A stretch of DNA of 64,000 nucleotides from JBICHN01 sp043101845 (GTDB lineage Bacteria > Planctomycetota > Phycisphaerae > Phycisphaerales > UBA5793). Positions 8,232 to 17,869 of this stretch are shown piece after piece. The stretch spans positions 744,001-808,000 of the forward strand of contig JBICHN010000011.1 in the NCBI GenBank assembly GCA_043101845.1. Reading direction: 5' to 3'. Position numbers and translations under genes: made by a program. Each line of letters begins with the position of its first letter. Within the stretch, counting starts at the first letter, position 1. The notes beneath the pieces were generated by a model. The model did not search any database and had not been told where the DNA came from. It saw only the letters and a program-made list of their open reading frames with translations.

Positions 8232-9464
8232 ATGAGCCAACTGGTTGTCTTCGACGATCGAGAACATGCAGCCGACGGCGCCGACGCGGTGGATTGCGGT
8301 CCGTTGTGGGATACGCGGGCGAGCTTTGAGCTGCGCACAGGCATGCTCACGACGCTCGAGCGGCTCGCTCGCGAATGGCCAGGCCATATTGCAGCAGTCT
8401 GGGTTCCGGGCTTTCTCGAGTCGATCGTGGCGGAGCGCGCGATCGCGCCCGTGAATCGACTCGACGGAGACGACTCGTGCTTCTGTGCGAATGGTCGATG
8501 GATCTTTCCGGCGGCCCGCTTCGAGCTCGGCGCCGGTCAGGCGCTTGTTGAATCGGAAAGCGGTCATGTCGTAGCCGCAAATCTTGGGTCGAATGATGCG
8601 AGCCGATTTCTCTCCTCGGGTGAACTTCCCGATTCGGTCGAGCGCGTCGAATTCGCCGGACGGCTGCTCGCCCGCTCGCCTTGGGACATTCTGAACGAAC
8701 TGCCCCGGACGCTCCATTCGGATTTGATGAGCCATGCGAATGCGCATCCATCGGGCGACGCGCCTCGAGGCGTCACCATTGTCGCGGAGGACGAGCCGGT
8801 CGTGCTCGGTCCGGGCTCGCAGCTCTGGCCCGGCGTCGTCCTCGACAACAGCGCCGGGCCGATCGTGATTGACGCCGACGCCGTTGTGCGACCCGGGGCG
8901 GTAATCGTCGGGCCGGCATACATTGGCCGCGGATCCACCATCATCGATCGAGCGCTCATCAAGGCGAACTCGTCAATCGGCCCGTCCTGCAAGATCGCCG
9001 GCGAGATCGGCGCGTCGATTGTCCAGGGCTTCTCGAACAAGGCACACGATGGTCATATCGGGGACAGTCTCATTGGCGAATGGGTAAATCTCGGCGCCGG
9101 AACGACGAACAGCAATCTGCTTAACACCTACGGCGAGATCGCGATGCGGCTCCGTCCCGATGGCCCGAAACGGCGCACCGGGCGGCAGTACCTCGGCGCG
9201 ATCTTTGGAGATCATGTCAAGACGGCGATTCAAACGCGCATCATGACCGGATCGGTCTTCGGCGTCGGTTCGATGATCGCCGCGGTAACACCTCCGAGCT
9301 GCGTCGGCGGCTTCGAATGGATCACCGAGGGCGGACGGAAGCGATATCGATTTGACAAGTTCATCGAGGTCGCCCGAACCGTGATGCGCCGACGCGACCG
9401 GGAACTCACCTGCGCCATGATCGAACATCTGCAGTCACTCCATCCGGAGGGGCCGACGGCATGA
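8232..9464 (+). CDS. GlmU-like protein: degenerate nucleotidyltransferase domain plus left-handed beta helix
   Basis: The 410-residue product resembles putative sugar-nucleotide transferases with a GlmU-type C-terminus. Residues 1-190 (MSQLVVFDDREH..., RPFPIR-like motif absent) form an N-terminal nucleotidyltransferase-like domain lacking the classical GxGxRM signature. Residues 195-370 show hexapeptide repeats of a left-handed beta helix (VLDNSAGPIVIDADAVV, GPAYIGRGSTIIDRALIKANSSIGPSCKIAGEIGA broken by loops). The stop overlaps the polA start in an ATGA, so polA is probably translated with it. Either sugar-phosphate activation or acyl transfer is possible; substrate unknown. Confidence 0.75.
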   Translation: MSQLVVFDDREHAADGADAVDCGPLWDTRASFELRTGMLTTLERLAREWPGHIAAVWVPGFLESIVAERAIAPVNRLDGDDSCFCANGRWIFPAARFELGAGQALVESESGHVVAANLGSNDASRFLSSGELPDSVERVEFAGRLLARSPWDILNELPRTLHSDLMSHANAHPSGDAPRGVTIVAEDEPVVLGPGSQLWPGVVLDNSAGPIVIDADAVVRPGAVIVGPAYIGRGSTIIDRALIKANSSIGPSCKIAGEIGASIVQGFSNKAHDGHIGDSLIGEWVNLGAGTTNSNLLNTYGEIAMRLRPDGPKRRTGRQYLGAIFGDHVKTAIQTRIMTGSVFGVGSMIAAVTPPSCVGGFEWITEGGRKRYRFDKFIEVARTVMRRRDRELTCAMIEHLQSLHPEGPTA

Positions 9465-12343
9465 GCGCCGGATCGAATGACAAGGAGTCGAACAAACGCT
9501 CGACTGACCGCGAAACCGTCTTCATTATCGACGGCTTCGCGCAGCTCTTTCGCGCCTATCACGCGATTCGGTCACGACTCGCGTCCCCCGTGACGAAGGA
9601 ACCGACGAACGCGACCTTCGGCTTCGTCGGCATGCTTCTCAAGGTCATGCGCGAGTACCGGCCTGACTACCTCGTGCTCGTCATCGACAAGTCCGGCGAC
9701 CAGGAGACCTTTCGCTCCGACCTGTACGAGGCGTACAAGGCGAACCGCGAGCCGCCGCCCATGGACTTCGGTCCGCAGGTCGATCGTTCGCTCGAGATCT
9801 CCGAACGAATGGGCATTCCCATCCTCGGCGTCGAGCGCTACGAGGCGGACGATGTCATCGCCACGCTGGTGCGTCGCCTCGAAGCCGATCGCCCGGACCT
9901 GGAGGTTCGAATCGTCTCGAAGGACAAGGATCTCGAACAACTCCTGAGCGACCGCGTCAGCATGATCGATGTGCATAAGGACGAGCTCGTCACGGTCGAT
10001 TCGCTCATGGAGAAGAAGGGAGTTCGACCCGACCAGGTCATTGATGTGCTGGCGCTCATGGGTGACACGGTGGACAATGTTCCCGGGGTATCCGGCGTTG
10101 GACCGAAGACCGCAGCGAAACTGGTGCACGAATACGGGTCAGTCGAGGCGCTCTATGAGCGACTTGACGAGATCAAGGGAAAGCGGCGCGAGAATCTTGA
10201 AGCCGCCCGGGAAACAATCCCGCTGAGCAAGCGGCTCGTGACGCTCTGCTGTGATGTCGAGTTTGACTTCGAACTCGAATCGGCCCGCGTGAATCCGAAG
10301 ACGCTTCCCACGCAGGAGCTTATCGATCTCTTCAAGACGCTTGGGTTCGGTCGATATCAGGACGAGTTGCTCGCGCTGGTCGGCGGTGGAATCGCGGCGC
10401 CAGCATCGTCGGACGACCGCTCTCCGGGTGACGAGGCGATCCCCGGCGGTCTCTTCGGCGGAACGGACGAGGAAAAGCCGCCGCCGCCGGAGCCGACACG
10501 GGGATCGTACGAAGCGATCACAACCAGGGATCAGCTCGACGCGCTCGTGAAACGGCTGAGGTCGGCGCCGATCATGGCGATCGACACCGAGACGACCGAC
10601 ACCGCGGCGATGCGCGCCGGACTCTGCGGAATCAGCGTCAGCGTTGAAGAGTGCGCCGGGGTCTACATCCCCGTTCGATCACCCGATCCTGCGTCGCATC
10701 TCGACGAGTCGACGGTGCTCGAAGCGCTTCGCCCGATTCTCGAAGACCCGGAACGGCCGAAGTGCGGTCACAACCTGAAGTACGACTGGGTCATCTTCCG
10801 GCGCCACGGGGTCGACCTGAAGGGGATGGCTCACGACTCGATGATCGCAAGTTATCTCGTCGACAGCGCGCGGCCGAGCCATGGCATGGACGCGCTCGCA
10901 CAGGCGCTTCTGAACTATCGATGCATTCCCATTTCCGATCTCATCGGAAAGCGTGAGCGGGGGAAGAAGCAGCTCTGTTTCGACGAGGTCGATCTTGAGC
11001 GCGCCGCCATCTACGCCGCGGAAGACGCCGATGTCTCGCTCCGGCTCTGCAATTACTTCGAACCCCGGCTGAAGGCGATGGGGCTCAAGTCACTCTTCGA
11101 CGAAGTGGAGATGCCCCTCGTCCGCGTACTTGCGGAAATGGAGTACCACGGTATCCGCGTCGACCCCGAGGTGCTTGCCAGGCAGCGCGCCGCCCTCGCG
11201 ACGCGAATTGAGGAGTTGAGAGCGAAGATCCTTGACGCGGCGCCGCACGACTTCAATCCCGATTCGCCGAAGCAGCTCGCCGCGGCGTTGTTCAACAAGC
11301 CGGACGATGATCCGCCCGGTCTTGGACTCAAGGTGATTCGTCGCGGAAAGACCGGCCCCTCGACGAACATCGAAGTCCTCGAACGACTCGCGGCTGACCC
11401 GGATGTCGAATCGCCGGTCCCGCAACTCATCGTCGAGTATCGCCAACTCACGAAGCTCGTGAACACCTATCTGGCATCGCTCGACGACTACATCCATCCG
11501 GAGACGAAGCGGGTTCATGCCTCCTTCAATCAGACGGTCGCCGCGACGGGACGACTGAGTTCGAGCGATCCGAATCTGCAGAACATCCCGATTCGCACCG
11601 ATGTCGGTCGACAGATTCGCCAGGCCTTCGTCGCCGAGCCGGGACACCAACTCATTACCGCGGACTATTCGCAGATCGAGTTGCGGCTGCTCGCGCACCT
11701 CTCGGAGGATGAGAATCTGATCGAAGCGTTCCGCGCGGGAGAAGACATTCACACCGCCGTCGCTGCGGAAGTCTTCGACACGCCCCCCGATCAGGTCACG
11801 CGCGAACAGCGCAACAGCGCGAAGATGGTCAACTTTGGAATCATCTACGGGATCACGCCCTGGGGGCTCGCGCGGCGACTTGGCGAGGGCGTGTCGAACG
11901 AGGATGCGAAGCGAATCATCGACGATTACAAAGCGCGGTTTCCGGGTATCACCGAGTTTCTCGACGCATGTGTCGCACAGGCGATGGATCGCGGTTATGT
12001 GGAAACCATGCTCAACCGGCGGCGGGCCGTACCGCAGGTACATTCGCGGAACCCCAACGAGCGATCCCTCGGTGAACGGATGGCGATCAACTCGGTTGTG
12101 CAGGGCTCGGCGGCCGACCTGATCAAACTCGCCATGGTCGATCTCGACACTCGACTCCCCGAAGCGGCGCCACGGACGAAGATTCTCCTCCAGATTCACG
12201 ACGAACTTGTCTTCGAAGCGCCGGGCGATGAGGTGGAGAGCGCCTTGCCATTCGTCGTGGAGCGGATGGAGGCCGCCATGAAGTTACGGGTCCCGCTCAA
12301 GGTCGAGGCGGCGGTGGCGCCGAACTGGCTCGAGTCGAAGTAG
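9461..12343 (+). CDS. polA: DNA polymerase I
   Basis: DNA polymerase I fills repair gaps and removes Okazaki primers. The 960-residue product has all three domains. The 5'-3' exonuclease covers about 1-310 (FIIDGFAQLFRAYHA, YEADDVIATL, GDTVDNVPGVSGVGPKTA). The 3'-5' exonuclease covers about 350-540 with the DTET carboxylates intact (D375, E377), GHNLKYD and YAAEDADVSLRL. The polymerase domain has DYSQIELRLL (D735), the O-helix KMVNFGIIYG and HDELVFEAP (D914). Proofreading therefore looks functional, unlike in some bacteria. It overlaps the upstream GlmU-like gene by four bases. Confidence 0.98.
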   Translation: MSAGSNDKESNKRSTDRETVFIIDGFAQLFRAYHAIRSRLASPVTKEPTNATFGFVGMLLKVMREYRPDYLVLVIDKSGDQETFRSDLYEAYKANREPPPMDFGPQVDRSLEISERMGIPILGVERYEADDVIATLVRRLEADRPDLEVRIVSKDKDLEQLLSDRVSMIDVHKDELVTVDSLMEKKGVRPDQVIDVLALMGDTVDNVPGVSGVGPKTAAKLVHEYGSVEALYERLDEIKGKRRENLEAARETIPLSKRLVTLCCDVEFDFELESARVNPKTLPTQELIDLFKTLGFGRYQDELLALVGGGIAAPASSDDRSPGDEAIPGGLFGGTDEEKPPPPEPTRGSYEAITTRDQLDALVKRLRSAPIMAIDTETTDTAAMRAGLCGISVSVEECAGVYIPVRSPDPASHLDESTVLEALRPILEDPERPKCGHNLKYDWVIFRRHGVDLKGMAHDSMIASYLVDSARPSHGMDALAQALLNYRCIPISDLIGKRERGKKQLCFDEVDLERAAIYAAEDADVSLRLCNYFEPRLKAMGLKSLFDEVEMPLVRVLAEMEYHGIRVDPEVLARQRAALATRIEELRAKILDAAPHDFNPDSPKQLAAALFNKPDDDPPGLGLKVIRRGKTGPSTNIEVLERLAADPDVESPVPQLIVEYRQLTKLVNTYLASLDDYIHPETKRVHASFNQTVAATGRLSSSDPNLQNIPIRTDVGRQIRQAFVAEPGHQLITADYSQIELRLLAHLSEDENLIEAFRAGEDIHTAVAAEVFDTPPDQVTREQRNSAKMVNFGIIYGITPWGLARRLGEGVSNEDAKRIIDDYKARFPGITEFLDACVAQAMDRGYVETMLNRRRAVPQVHSRNPNERSLGERMAINSVVQGSAADLIKLAMVDLDTRLPEAAPRTKILLQIHDELVFEAPGDEVESALPFVVERMEAAMKLRVPLKVEAAVAPNWLESK

Positions 12344-12425
12344 ACCTGAATCCCGGCGACGCTCGGTGGGTATCGTTCACAACGCGTCCAGATCTCCGAT
12401 TTCCCTGTCCGTCGAGAGAATGATT

Positions 12426-14582
12426 ATGTCGATTCGAATCCTGCGTCGTGGCGTGACCGTGCTGACCCTCGGGACTCTGGCGATGGGTGTCGTCGCCGAC
12501 GACCGGCCGTCGCTTCCCGAATCGCCACGTGAAGTCGTCATCGACGAGTATCACGGCGTCAAGATCGAGGATCCGTATCGCTGGCTTGAAGGCAGCGTCG
12601 GTGGCGAGTACGAAGAGTCGATCGCTCAGAGCCTCGACGAGAAGGTCTCGGACTGGATGGATGCGCAGAACGCGTACACCCGCGCCGTGCTGGACAACCT
12701 GCCCGGTCGCGCCGAACTCGAAGCGCGAATCGCCGAACTCATGACCGTCGATTCGATCGGCGCGCCCTCGGCGTACGGATCGAGGTACTTCAACCGTGAG
12801 CGACGCGGAGATGAGAATCAGTCGATTCTCTATGTGCGCGATCATCTCGATTCCGAGCCACGCGTTCTGATCGATCCAAATGCGCTCGACGAAAAGGGCC
12901 TGATTTCTCTCGACTGGTACCGGCCGACACACGATGGTTCGCTCATGGCGTTCGGGCTCAGCTACGCCGGCTCGGAGAAGTCGACGCTTCATCTCATGAA
13001 TGTCGACTCCGGTGAATGGCTCGCCGATGAGATTCCCGGCGATGTGAGTGGTGTCTCGTGGTTACCCGACGCGTCGGCGTTTCTCTACCACGACAAAGAG
13101 GATCCAAACGACCCGTATTCGACGCGGATTCGTTTTCATGAGGTCGGTCGCCATCACCGCCAGGATCCGACGCTCTTTCGGCAGGACTCGACCACCTGGG
13201 GGCCGGGCGCGTGGCTGAGTCGGGACGGGCGCTGGATGATGCTCATGGACTGGACGGGCACAAACAAAAATGACCTGTTCGTCGTCGACTTCGATCGCTG
13301 GCGACGATCCGGTGAGTTCGACCCGATCCCCATCGCCGAGGGACTCGAGGCGACCTTCAGCGGCTCGGTCTACGGCGACACGCTGTACATGGAAACCACG
13401 CTCGACGCGCCAAACCGGATGGTGTACGCGGTCGATCTCAACCGGCCGGCCCGAGAAAACTGGAAGGTCGTGATCCCGGAGCGGGATGACGCGGTGCTGT
13501 CCGGCGTGTCGACCGCGCGAGGCATGCTCGTCGCGAGTTATGAAGAGAAAGCCCACACGGTAATCGAGCGTTTCACGCTCGACGGCGAGTCGCTCGGCGT
13601 GGTCGATCTTCCGGGTATCGGATCGGCCGGAATCACCACGAGCGATGATCGGACCGAGGCGTTTCTCTCATACTCGAGCTTCAACGAGCCGCGCGGCGTG
13701 TATCGAATCGAATTGGAATCGAATGAGCGTTCCCTCTGGGCTCGTCCCGGCATCCCGGTTGATCCGTCAATCGTTGAGGTCAAACAGGTAACCTATGAGT
13801 CCAAGGACGGCACGCCCGTCACGATGTTCATCGTTCATCGGAAGGGTCTCGAACTCGACGGCTCGAATCCGACGATCATGAGCGGATACGGCGGCTTCAA
13901 CATCTCAATGACACCGTATTTCTCGAGCACGATGTTTCCGTGGTACGAGCGCGGCGGCGTGTTCGCGATGCCGAATCTGCGCGGTGGAGGTGAATACGGC
14001 GAGGCCTGGCATCGCGCCGGGATGCTCGAGAACAAGCAGAATGTGTTCGACGATTTCATCGCTGCGGCCGAGTGGCTCATCGACGAGGGATACACGAATC
14101 CGGATCGGCTCGTCGTGTCCGGCGGCTCGAACGGCGGGCTGCTCACCGGCGCCGCGGTGACGCAGCGTCCGGACCTCTTCTCGGGCGTCATCTCGGCGGT
14201 GCCGCTGCTCGACATGCTGCGTTACGAGAAGTTTCTCATGGCGCGATACTGGGTTCCCGAGTACGGGACCGCCGAGGACGCCGACCAGTTCGCATTTCTC
14301 AACGCGTACTCGCCGTACCAGCGAGTCGAAGAGGGCGTGAAGTACCCGGCGACGCTGCTCACGGCGGGAGAGAATGATTCGCGTGTCCACCCCCTGCATG
14401 CTCGGAAAATGGCCGCCGCCATGCAGGCGGCGACCGCGTCCGACTTCGACGACGAGCCCATCCTGCTCTGGATCGATCGGGAGGCCGGGCACGGCTCCGG
14501 GAAACCATTGAGCGCGACCATCCGCGAAGTCACGGACAGCCGCATCTTCGCCATGTGGCAGACCGGCATGCTCAAGGAGTGA
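12426..14582 (+). CDS. Prolyl oligopeptidase (S9A family), probably exported
   Basis: This serine peptidase cleaves after proline in short peptides. The 718-residue product has a possible signal sequence (RRGVTVLTLGTLAMGVVA). An N-terminal segment YHGVKIEDPYRWLEG, typical of S9A, precedes a beta-propeller and the alpha/beta hydrolase domain. The triad is visible: GGSNGG (about S568), GENDSRVHP (about D651) and EAGHGSG (about H689). ATGs at 12420 and 12426 are both plausible. The gene begins 82 bases after polA and may share its transcript, although functions are unrelated. Confidence 0.92.
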   Translation: MSIRILRRGVTVLTLGTLAMGVVADDRPSLPESPREVVIDEYHGVKIEDPYRWLEGSVGGEYEESIAQSLDEKVSDWMDAQNAYTRAVLDNLPGRAELEARIAELMTVDSIGAPSAYGSRYFNRERRGDENQSILYVRDHLDSEPRVLIDPNALDEKGLISLDWYRPTHDGSLMAFGLSYAGSEKSTLHLMNVDSGEWLADEIPGDVSGVSWLPDASAFLYHDKEDPNDPYSTRIRFHEVGRHHRQDPTLFRQDSTTWGPGAWLSRDGRWMMLMDWTGTNKNDLFVVDFDRWRRSGEFDPIPIAEGLEATFSGSVYGDTLYMETTLDAPNRMVYAVDLNRPARENWKVVIPERDDAVLSGVSTARGMLVASYEEKAHTVIERFTLDGESLGVVDLPGIGSAGITTSDDRTEAFLSYSSFNEPRGVYRIELESNERSLWARPGIPVDPSIVEVKQVTYESKDGTPVTMFIVHRKGLELDGSNPTIMSGYGGFNISMTPYFSSTMFPWYERGGVFAMPNLRGGGEYGEAWHRAGMLENKQNVFDDFIAAAEWLIDEGYTNPDRLVVSGGSNGGLLTGAAVTQRPDLFSGVISAVPLLDMLRYEKFLMARYWVPEYGTAEDADQFAFLNAYSPYQRVEEGVKYPATLLTAGENDSRVHPLHARKMAAAMQAATASDFDDEPILLWIDREAGHGSGKPLSATIREVTDSRIFAMWQTGMLKE

Positions 14583-14591
14583 TGCGACTCG

Positions 14592-15098
14592 ATGGCGTCT
14601 GCGCGGTCGGCCCATTCCGACTTGGAATCTGCGGATCGACAAGCGTCATTCGCATCGCCGTATCGCTACCAGATTCAGTTCGATCACGCGATGGACGAGG
14701 CGTGTTCGCGGTATTTTCGCACCCAGGGAACCTGGCTGGAGCGTCGCGGCCCGCATTTCGCGCTCTTCGTCTATCTTGCGTTCGTCGTTCCCGCGGTCTC
14801 GATCTGGTTCTTAGGGGCGCCCTGGCTTGGACCGGTCGTGTTCGTCACCGTGCTGTTCGCGCCCGTGCTGCTCTTCGCTCAATCGATAAGGTTACGGCGC
14901 CTTCGTCGCCGCATCATCTGCGATCGACTCTGCCTGAGCTGTTTCTATCCGCTGCACGGCGCGCCGCTCGACGCGGGCGGCGCCGGTCGTTGCCCGGAAT
15001 GCGGGTCGCCGTTCACCGTACAGCAGTACGAGCGCCCTCCGAAACGAATCCACCGGTATTCAATCAACGACGAGAAAAAGTCTCGCGCTGAATCATGA
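14592..15098 (+). CDS. Membrane protein with C-terminal zinc ribbon
   Basis: Unrecognised 168-residue protein. Two adjacent hydrophobic helices (HFALFVYLAFVVPAVSIWF and PWLGPVVFVTVLFAPVLLF) precede a basic stretch and a zinc ribbon with CLSC and, after about 15 residues, CPECG. This layout is common in planctomycetal membrane proteins of unknown role; ribosome-like or rubredoxin-like ribbon function is not inferable. It starts 9 bases after the peptidase stop and converges on the DegT gene, overlapping it by 35 bases tail to tail. Confidence 0.65.
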   Translation: MASARSAHSDLESADRQASFASPYRYQIQFDHAMDEACSRYFRTQGTWLERRGPHFALFVYLAFVVPAVSIWFLGAPWLGPVVFVTVLFAPVLLFAQSIRLRRLRRRIICDRLCLSCFYPLHGAPLDAGGAGRCPECGSPFTVQQYERPPKRIHRYSINDEKKSRAES

Positions 15099-16224
15099 GA
15101 TCAAGCGTTTGCACGACGAGATCGATTTCTCGATCCTCAAGCGTCGTGAAGAAAGGCAACGCGATCGTCCGGTGACTGACCGACTCGGTGATCGGAAAGG
15201 AGCCGGGCTCAAAGCCGAATCGCTCCCGATAGAACGGTTGGAGATGGATGGGGGGGAAGTAGTTGCTCACGCCGATGTCATGTCGGCGCATCCCCGCGAT
15301 GATGCGGTCGCGCTCGTCCGCGGTAAACTCGTTGTTCATGCGGACGACGAAGACGAACCAGCTCATTTCCGTGTTCGCGTCGACCGTGGGCAAAATAATG
15401 TCCGACGAACCGAGCATGCGGTTGATGTACCGGCTGGCTACATAGGCCCGTCGTTCGAGCAGGTCGGGCAGGCGCTTCATCTGCGCGATCCCGAGCGCCG
15501 CCTGAATCTCGCTCATCCGGTAGTTGTACCCGAGCCGTGGGTGCGCGAGCCAGGAGCCGAGCTCATTCGACTCGCCGCCGACGGCGCGGCCCTGATTTCG
15601 GAGAGAACGGCAGAAGTCCGCGAGCCGCTCTTCGTCGGTCACGATCATGCCGCCTTCGCCGGTCGTGATCTGCTTGTTCGGATAGAAGCCGAACACGCCG
15701 AGGCGGCCGAACGACCCGATCGGTCGGCCCTTATACACGCCGCCGAGTCCTTCGCAGCAGTCTTCGACGAGCGCGATCTCGTGCCGATTCGCGATGTTCG
15801 CGAGCTCATCCATACCCGAGGGATTACCGAACGCCTCGACGGCGAGAATCGCCTTCGTACGCGAAGTGATCGCGGCGCTTACCCGGTCCGGGTCGAGGTT
15901 CAGCGTGCGGGGATGGATGTCCACAAAGACCGGCGTGGCGCCGACATAGAGAATCGCGTTCGAAGAGGCGATGAACGAGAACGGCGTGGTGATTACTTCA
16001 TCGCCAGGGCCGATGCCAAGGGCGAGCAGCGCGAGGTGAAGCCCGGCGGTTCCGCTCGAGACGGCGACGGCGTGTTCGCGTCCGGTGAGCTCGGCGACCC
16101 GCGCTTCGAATCCCTCCTGCATAGGACCGATGCTGAGTCGACCGCTCCGAAGCGTCTGCGTGACATATTCGACTTCAAGTTCGGTGATGTCGGGCCGGCT
16201 GAGGGGGATTTCGCCGTTGCTCAT
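15064..16224 (-). CDS. DegT/DnrJ/EryC1/StrS family PLP-dependent sugar aminotransferase
   Basis: This family transaminates keto-sugars linked to nucleotides for polysaccharide or glycan synthesis. The 386-residue product has the family features: the SGRLSIGP start, SSGTAGLHLAL, TPFSFIASSNAI, VEDCCEGLGGVYKG and the PLP lysine in YPNKQITTGEGGM (about K184). The ATG at 16224 (MSNGEIPLSRP) fits the family start; a TTG at 16242 is possible but less likely. No other glycan genes adjoin it; galE is 40 kb away. The exact sugar is unknown. Confidence 0.9.
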   Translation of the reverse strand: MSNGEIPLSRPDITELEVEYVTQTLRSGRLSIGPMQEGFEARVAELTGREHAVAVSSGTAGLHLALLALGIGPGDEVITTPFSFIASSNAILYVGATPVFVDIHPRTLNLDPDRVSAAITSRTKAILAVEAFGNPSGMDELANIANRHEIALVEDCCEGLGGVYKGRPIGSFGRLGVFGFYPNKQITTGEGGMIVTDEERLADFCRSLRNQGRAVGGESNELGSWLAHPRLGYNYRMSEIQAALGIAQMKRLPDLLERRAYVASRYINRMLGSSDIILPTVDANTEMSWFVFVVRMNNEFTADERDRIIAGMRRHDIGVSNYFPPIHLQPFYRERFGFEPGSFPITESVSHRTIALPFFTTLEDREIDLVVQTLDLMIQRETFSRR

Positions 16225-16340
16225 TCTGCGGAGTCCATGCAAGGAGATCGACTGCGGCCGCCGCCGCGGCGCAGTGTAGTCGCACGACCGGTCATCCGCG
16301 ACTCATCGGTTCAAGTCGGATCGGGCTGGAGAAAAATCGC

Positions 16341-16366
16341 AGCGCCGGCCACGAATGACCGGCGCT
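16341..16366 (-). terminator. Intrinsic terminator downstream of dnaA
   Basis: An 8-bp GC stem, AGCGCCGG pairing with CCGGCGCT, closes a loop of 10 bases. On the minus strand it is followed by GCGATTTTTC, a proper T tract. It lies about 50 bases beyond the dnaA stop at 16418. Confidence 0.75.
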
Positions 16367-16417
16367 ACGGTCGGAGAGGAGGGGGCGTCGAGGCGGGAGT
16401 GGCGCACACTCAGACAA

Positions 16418-17869
16418 TCACGCGCTGCGTCCTTCATGGGTCAACGCATGGCGGAGCGTGTCAATGAGATACCGCACCGACATCTCCTCCTCATCGGGTC
16501 GGACTCGTAAACGGGCGTTCTGGTTGACCGACTTCGTCACCCGGTCCACCGCCGCCTTGATGGTGCTGTGATTGCGTCGTCCCATCGCCCGGGCAAGTTC
16601 GGGATAGCTCATGGAAGTCAGATCCCGCCCGAGGTACGCCGCGACCGAACGGGCGTCGACGACGGCGCGACGGCGACTCGACCCGCGGATATCGCTCGTC
16701 TCCACACCGAATCGCGACGCGACCGAATCGACGATTCGATCGACCCGAACCGGCTTACGGGGGGCGGTCGACTCGGCGCGGAAGAGGCGGTCGACGAGAA
16801 TCATGCCGATCTCGCGCGAATCCGATTCGGAGCCCTCGGAATCGAGTTCCTTGAGCGCCTGGAGCCGCGTGACGGCGCCTTCGAGCTCGCGGACGGAGCC
16901 GATGAGCCGATCGCTCAACGCCTCGCTCGCCGCTTCGTTGAAGCGGAGACCTCGCGCCTCGGCGATGCGCGTCACGATGCGTCGACGGGTGTCACGATCA
17001 GGCAGGGCGACTTCGATGACCATTCCGGACATGAATCGGCTGATGAGCCGCGCATGGAACTGTTCGATGCGGCGCGGATGTTCATCACTCGCGAGTACGA
17101 TCCGGGCGCCGGTCATTTCAATCGCGTCGAATGTGCAGAGAAATTCGTTCTGCGTCGCATTCTTATTCGAGAGGAAATGCACATCGTCGACGGCGAGCAG
17201 GTCGAGTTCGCGGATCGACTGCCGGAACTCCTCGATCCGATTCGTGCGGACCGCGTGAATGTACTGGTTCGTGAACTGCTCACCGGTGTAATAGCGCACC
17301 CGGGCGCCAGGACGCCGGGCGAGGAAGCGGCGACAGACGCCTTGGAGAAGATGGGTCTTGCCCACGCCGCACACCCCGTGAAGGAATAGTGGGCTGTAGG
17401 TCTCTTCCCCGTCCGCGACGCGGCAGGCGGCGTGGTAGGGGAAGCGGTTCGAGTCTCCCACGACGAAGCGATCGAGATCAAAGCGCGGATCGAATCGCGC
17501 GCCGCCTGACGGCCGACGCGCCCGAGGCCTTCGACGATCCGGCGCCGGCGCGTGCGCCGTGGTCTTCCCATTTGATGTGGGCCGCTCGGCGCGCGGATCG
17601 CCGAAGGCGTCCGGCTTGATTTCGACCGCGAGGTCGACCGGTTTTCCCACGGCCGTCGTCGCCACCTCGCAGAGATCGTTTCGGAAATTGCGGGAGATCC
17701 AGTCCGCGTGGAAACGGCTGGGCACGGTGACATGCACCGTCCCCTCGTCATCGACGCCGATCATCGCGGATTGATCGAACCACAGGCCGTATCGAGTCGG
17801 CCCGAGTCGATCAGCGAGATCCTGGCAGATGCGCGCAGTGACACCGTTCCCCGGCTTGAGAATCGCCAC
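16418..17869 (-). CDS. dnaA: Chromosomal replication initiator DnaA
   Basis: DnaA binds origin boxes and opens DNA for replication. From the GTG at 17869, preceded by AAGGAAA, the product is 483 residues. Domain I spans about 10-85 (YGLWFDQSAMIGV, WISRNFRNDL), then a variable basic linker. The AAA+ module has HGVCGVGKTH (about 164-173), LLAVDDVHFL (DD at about 228-229) and the DnaA-type ISRFMSGMVIEVALPD. Domain IV carries the DNA-binding signature as ARAMGRRNHSTIKAAVDRV, where RNHSTI replaces the usual RDHTTV. The Walker A has Cys where most DnaA have Gly-Leu or Gly-Gly. The reading frame is open upstream to 18217, but that extension is arginine-rich and unlike DnaA. Confidence 0.94.
   Translation of the reverse strand: MAILKPGNGVTARICQDLADRLGPTRYGLWFDQSAMIGVDDEGTVHVTVPSRFHADWISRNFRNDLCEVATTAVGKPVDLAVEIKPDAFGDPRAERPTSNGKTTAHAPAPDRRRPRARRPSGGARFDPRFDLDRFVVGDSNRFPYHAACRVADGEETYSPLFLHGVCGVGKTHLLQGVCRRFLARRPGARVRYYTGEQFTNQYIHAVRTNRIEEFRQSIRELDLLAVDDVHFLSNKNATQNEFLCTFDAIEMTGARIVLASDEHPRRIEQFHARLISRFMSGMVIEVALPDRDTRRRIVTRIAEARGLRFNEAASEALSDRLIGSVRELEGAVTRLQALKELDSEGSESDSREIGMILVDRLFRAESTAPRKPVRVDRIVDSVASRFGVETSDIRGSSRRRAVVDARSVAAYLGRDLTSMSYPELARAMGRRNHSTIKAAVDRVTKSVNQNARLRVRPDEEEMSVRYLIDTLRHALTHEGRSA

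Noticed and set aside
15109..16467. 452-codon + strand frame opposite the DegT aminotransferase
   Set aside because: Arg- and Asp-rich composition typical of an antisense frame; the aminotransferase on the other strand has every family motif.
17437..17455. GGTTCGAGTC-like string resembling a tRNA T-loop
   Set aside because: Lies inside dnaA, with no acceptor stem or anticodon arm at the right distances.
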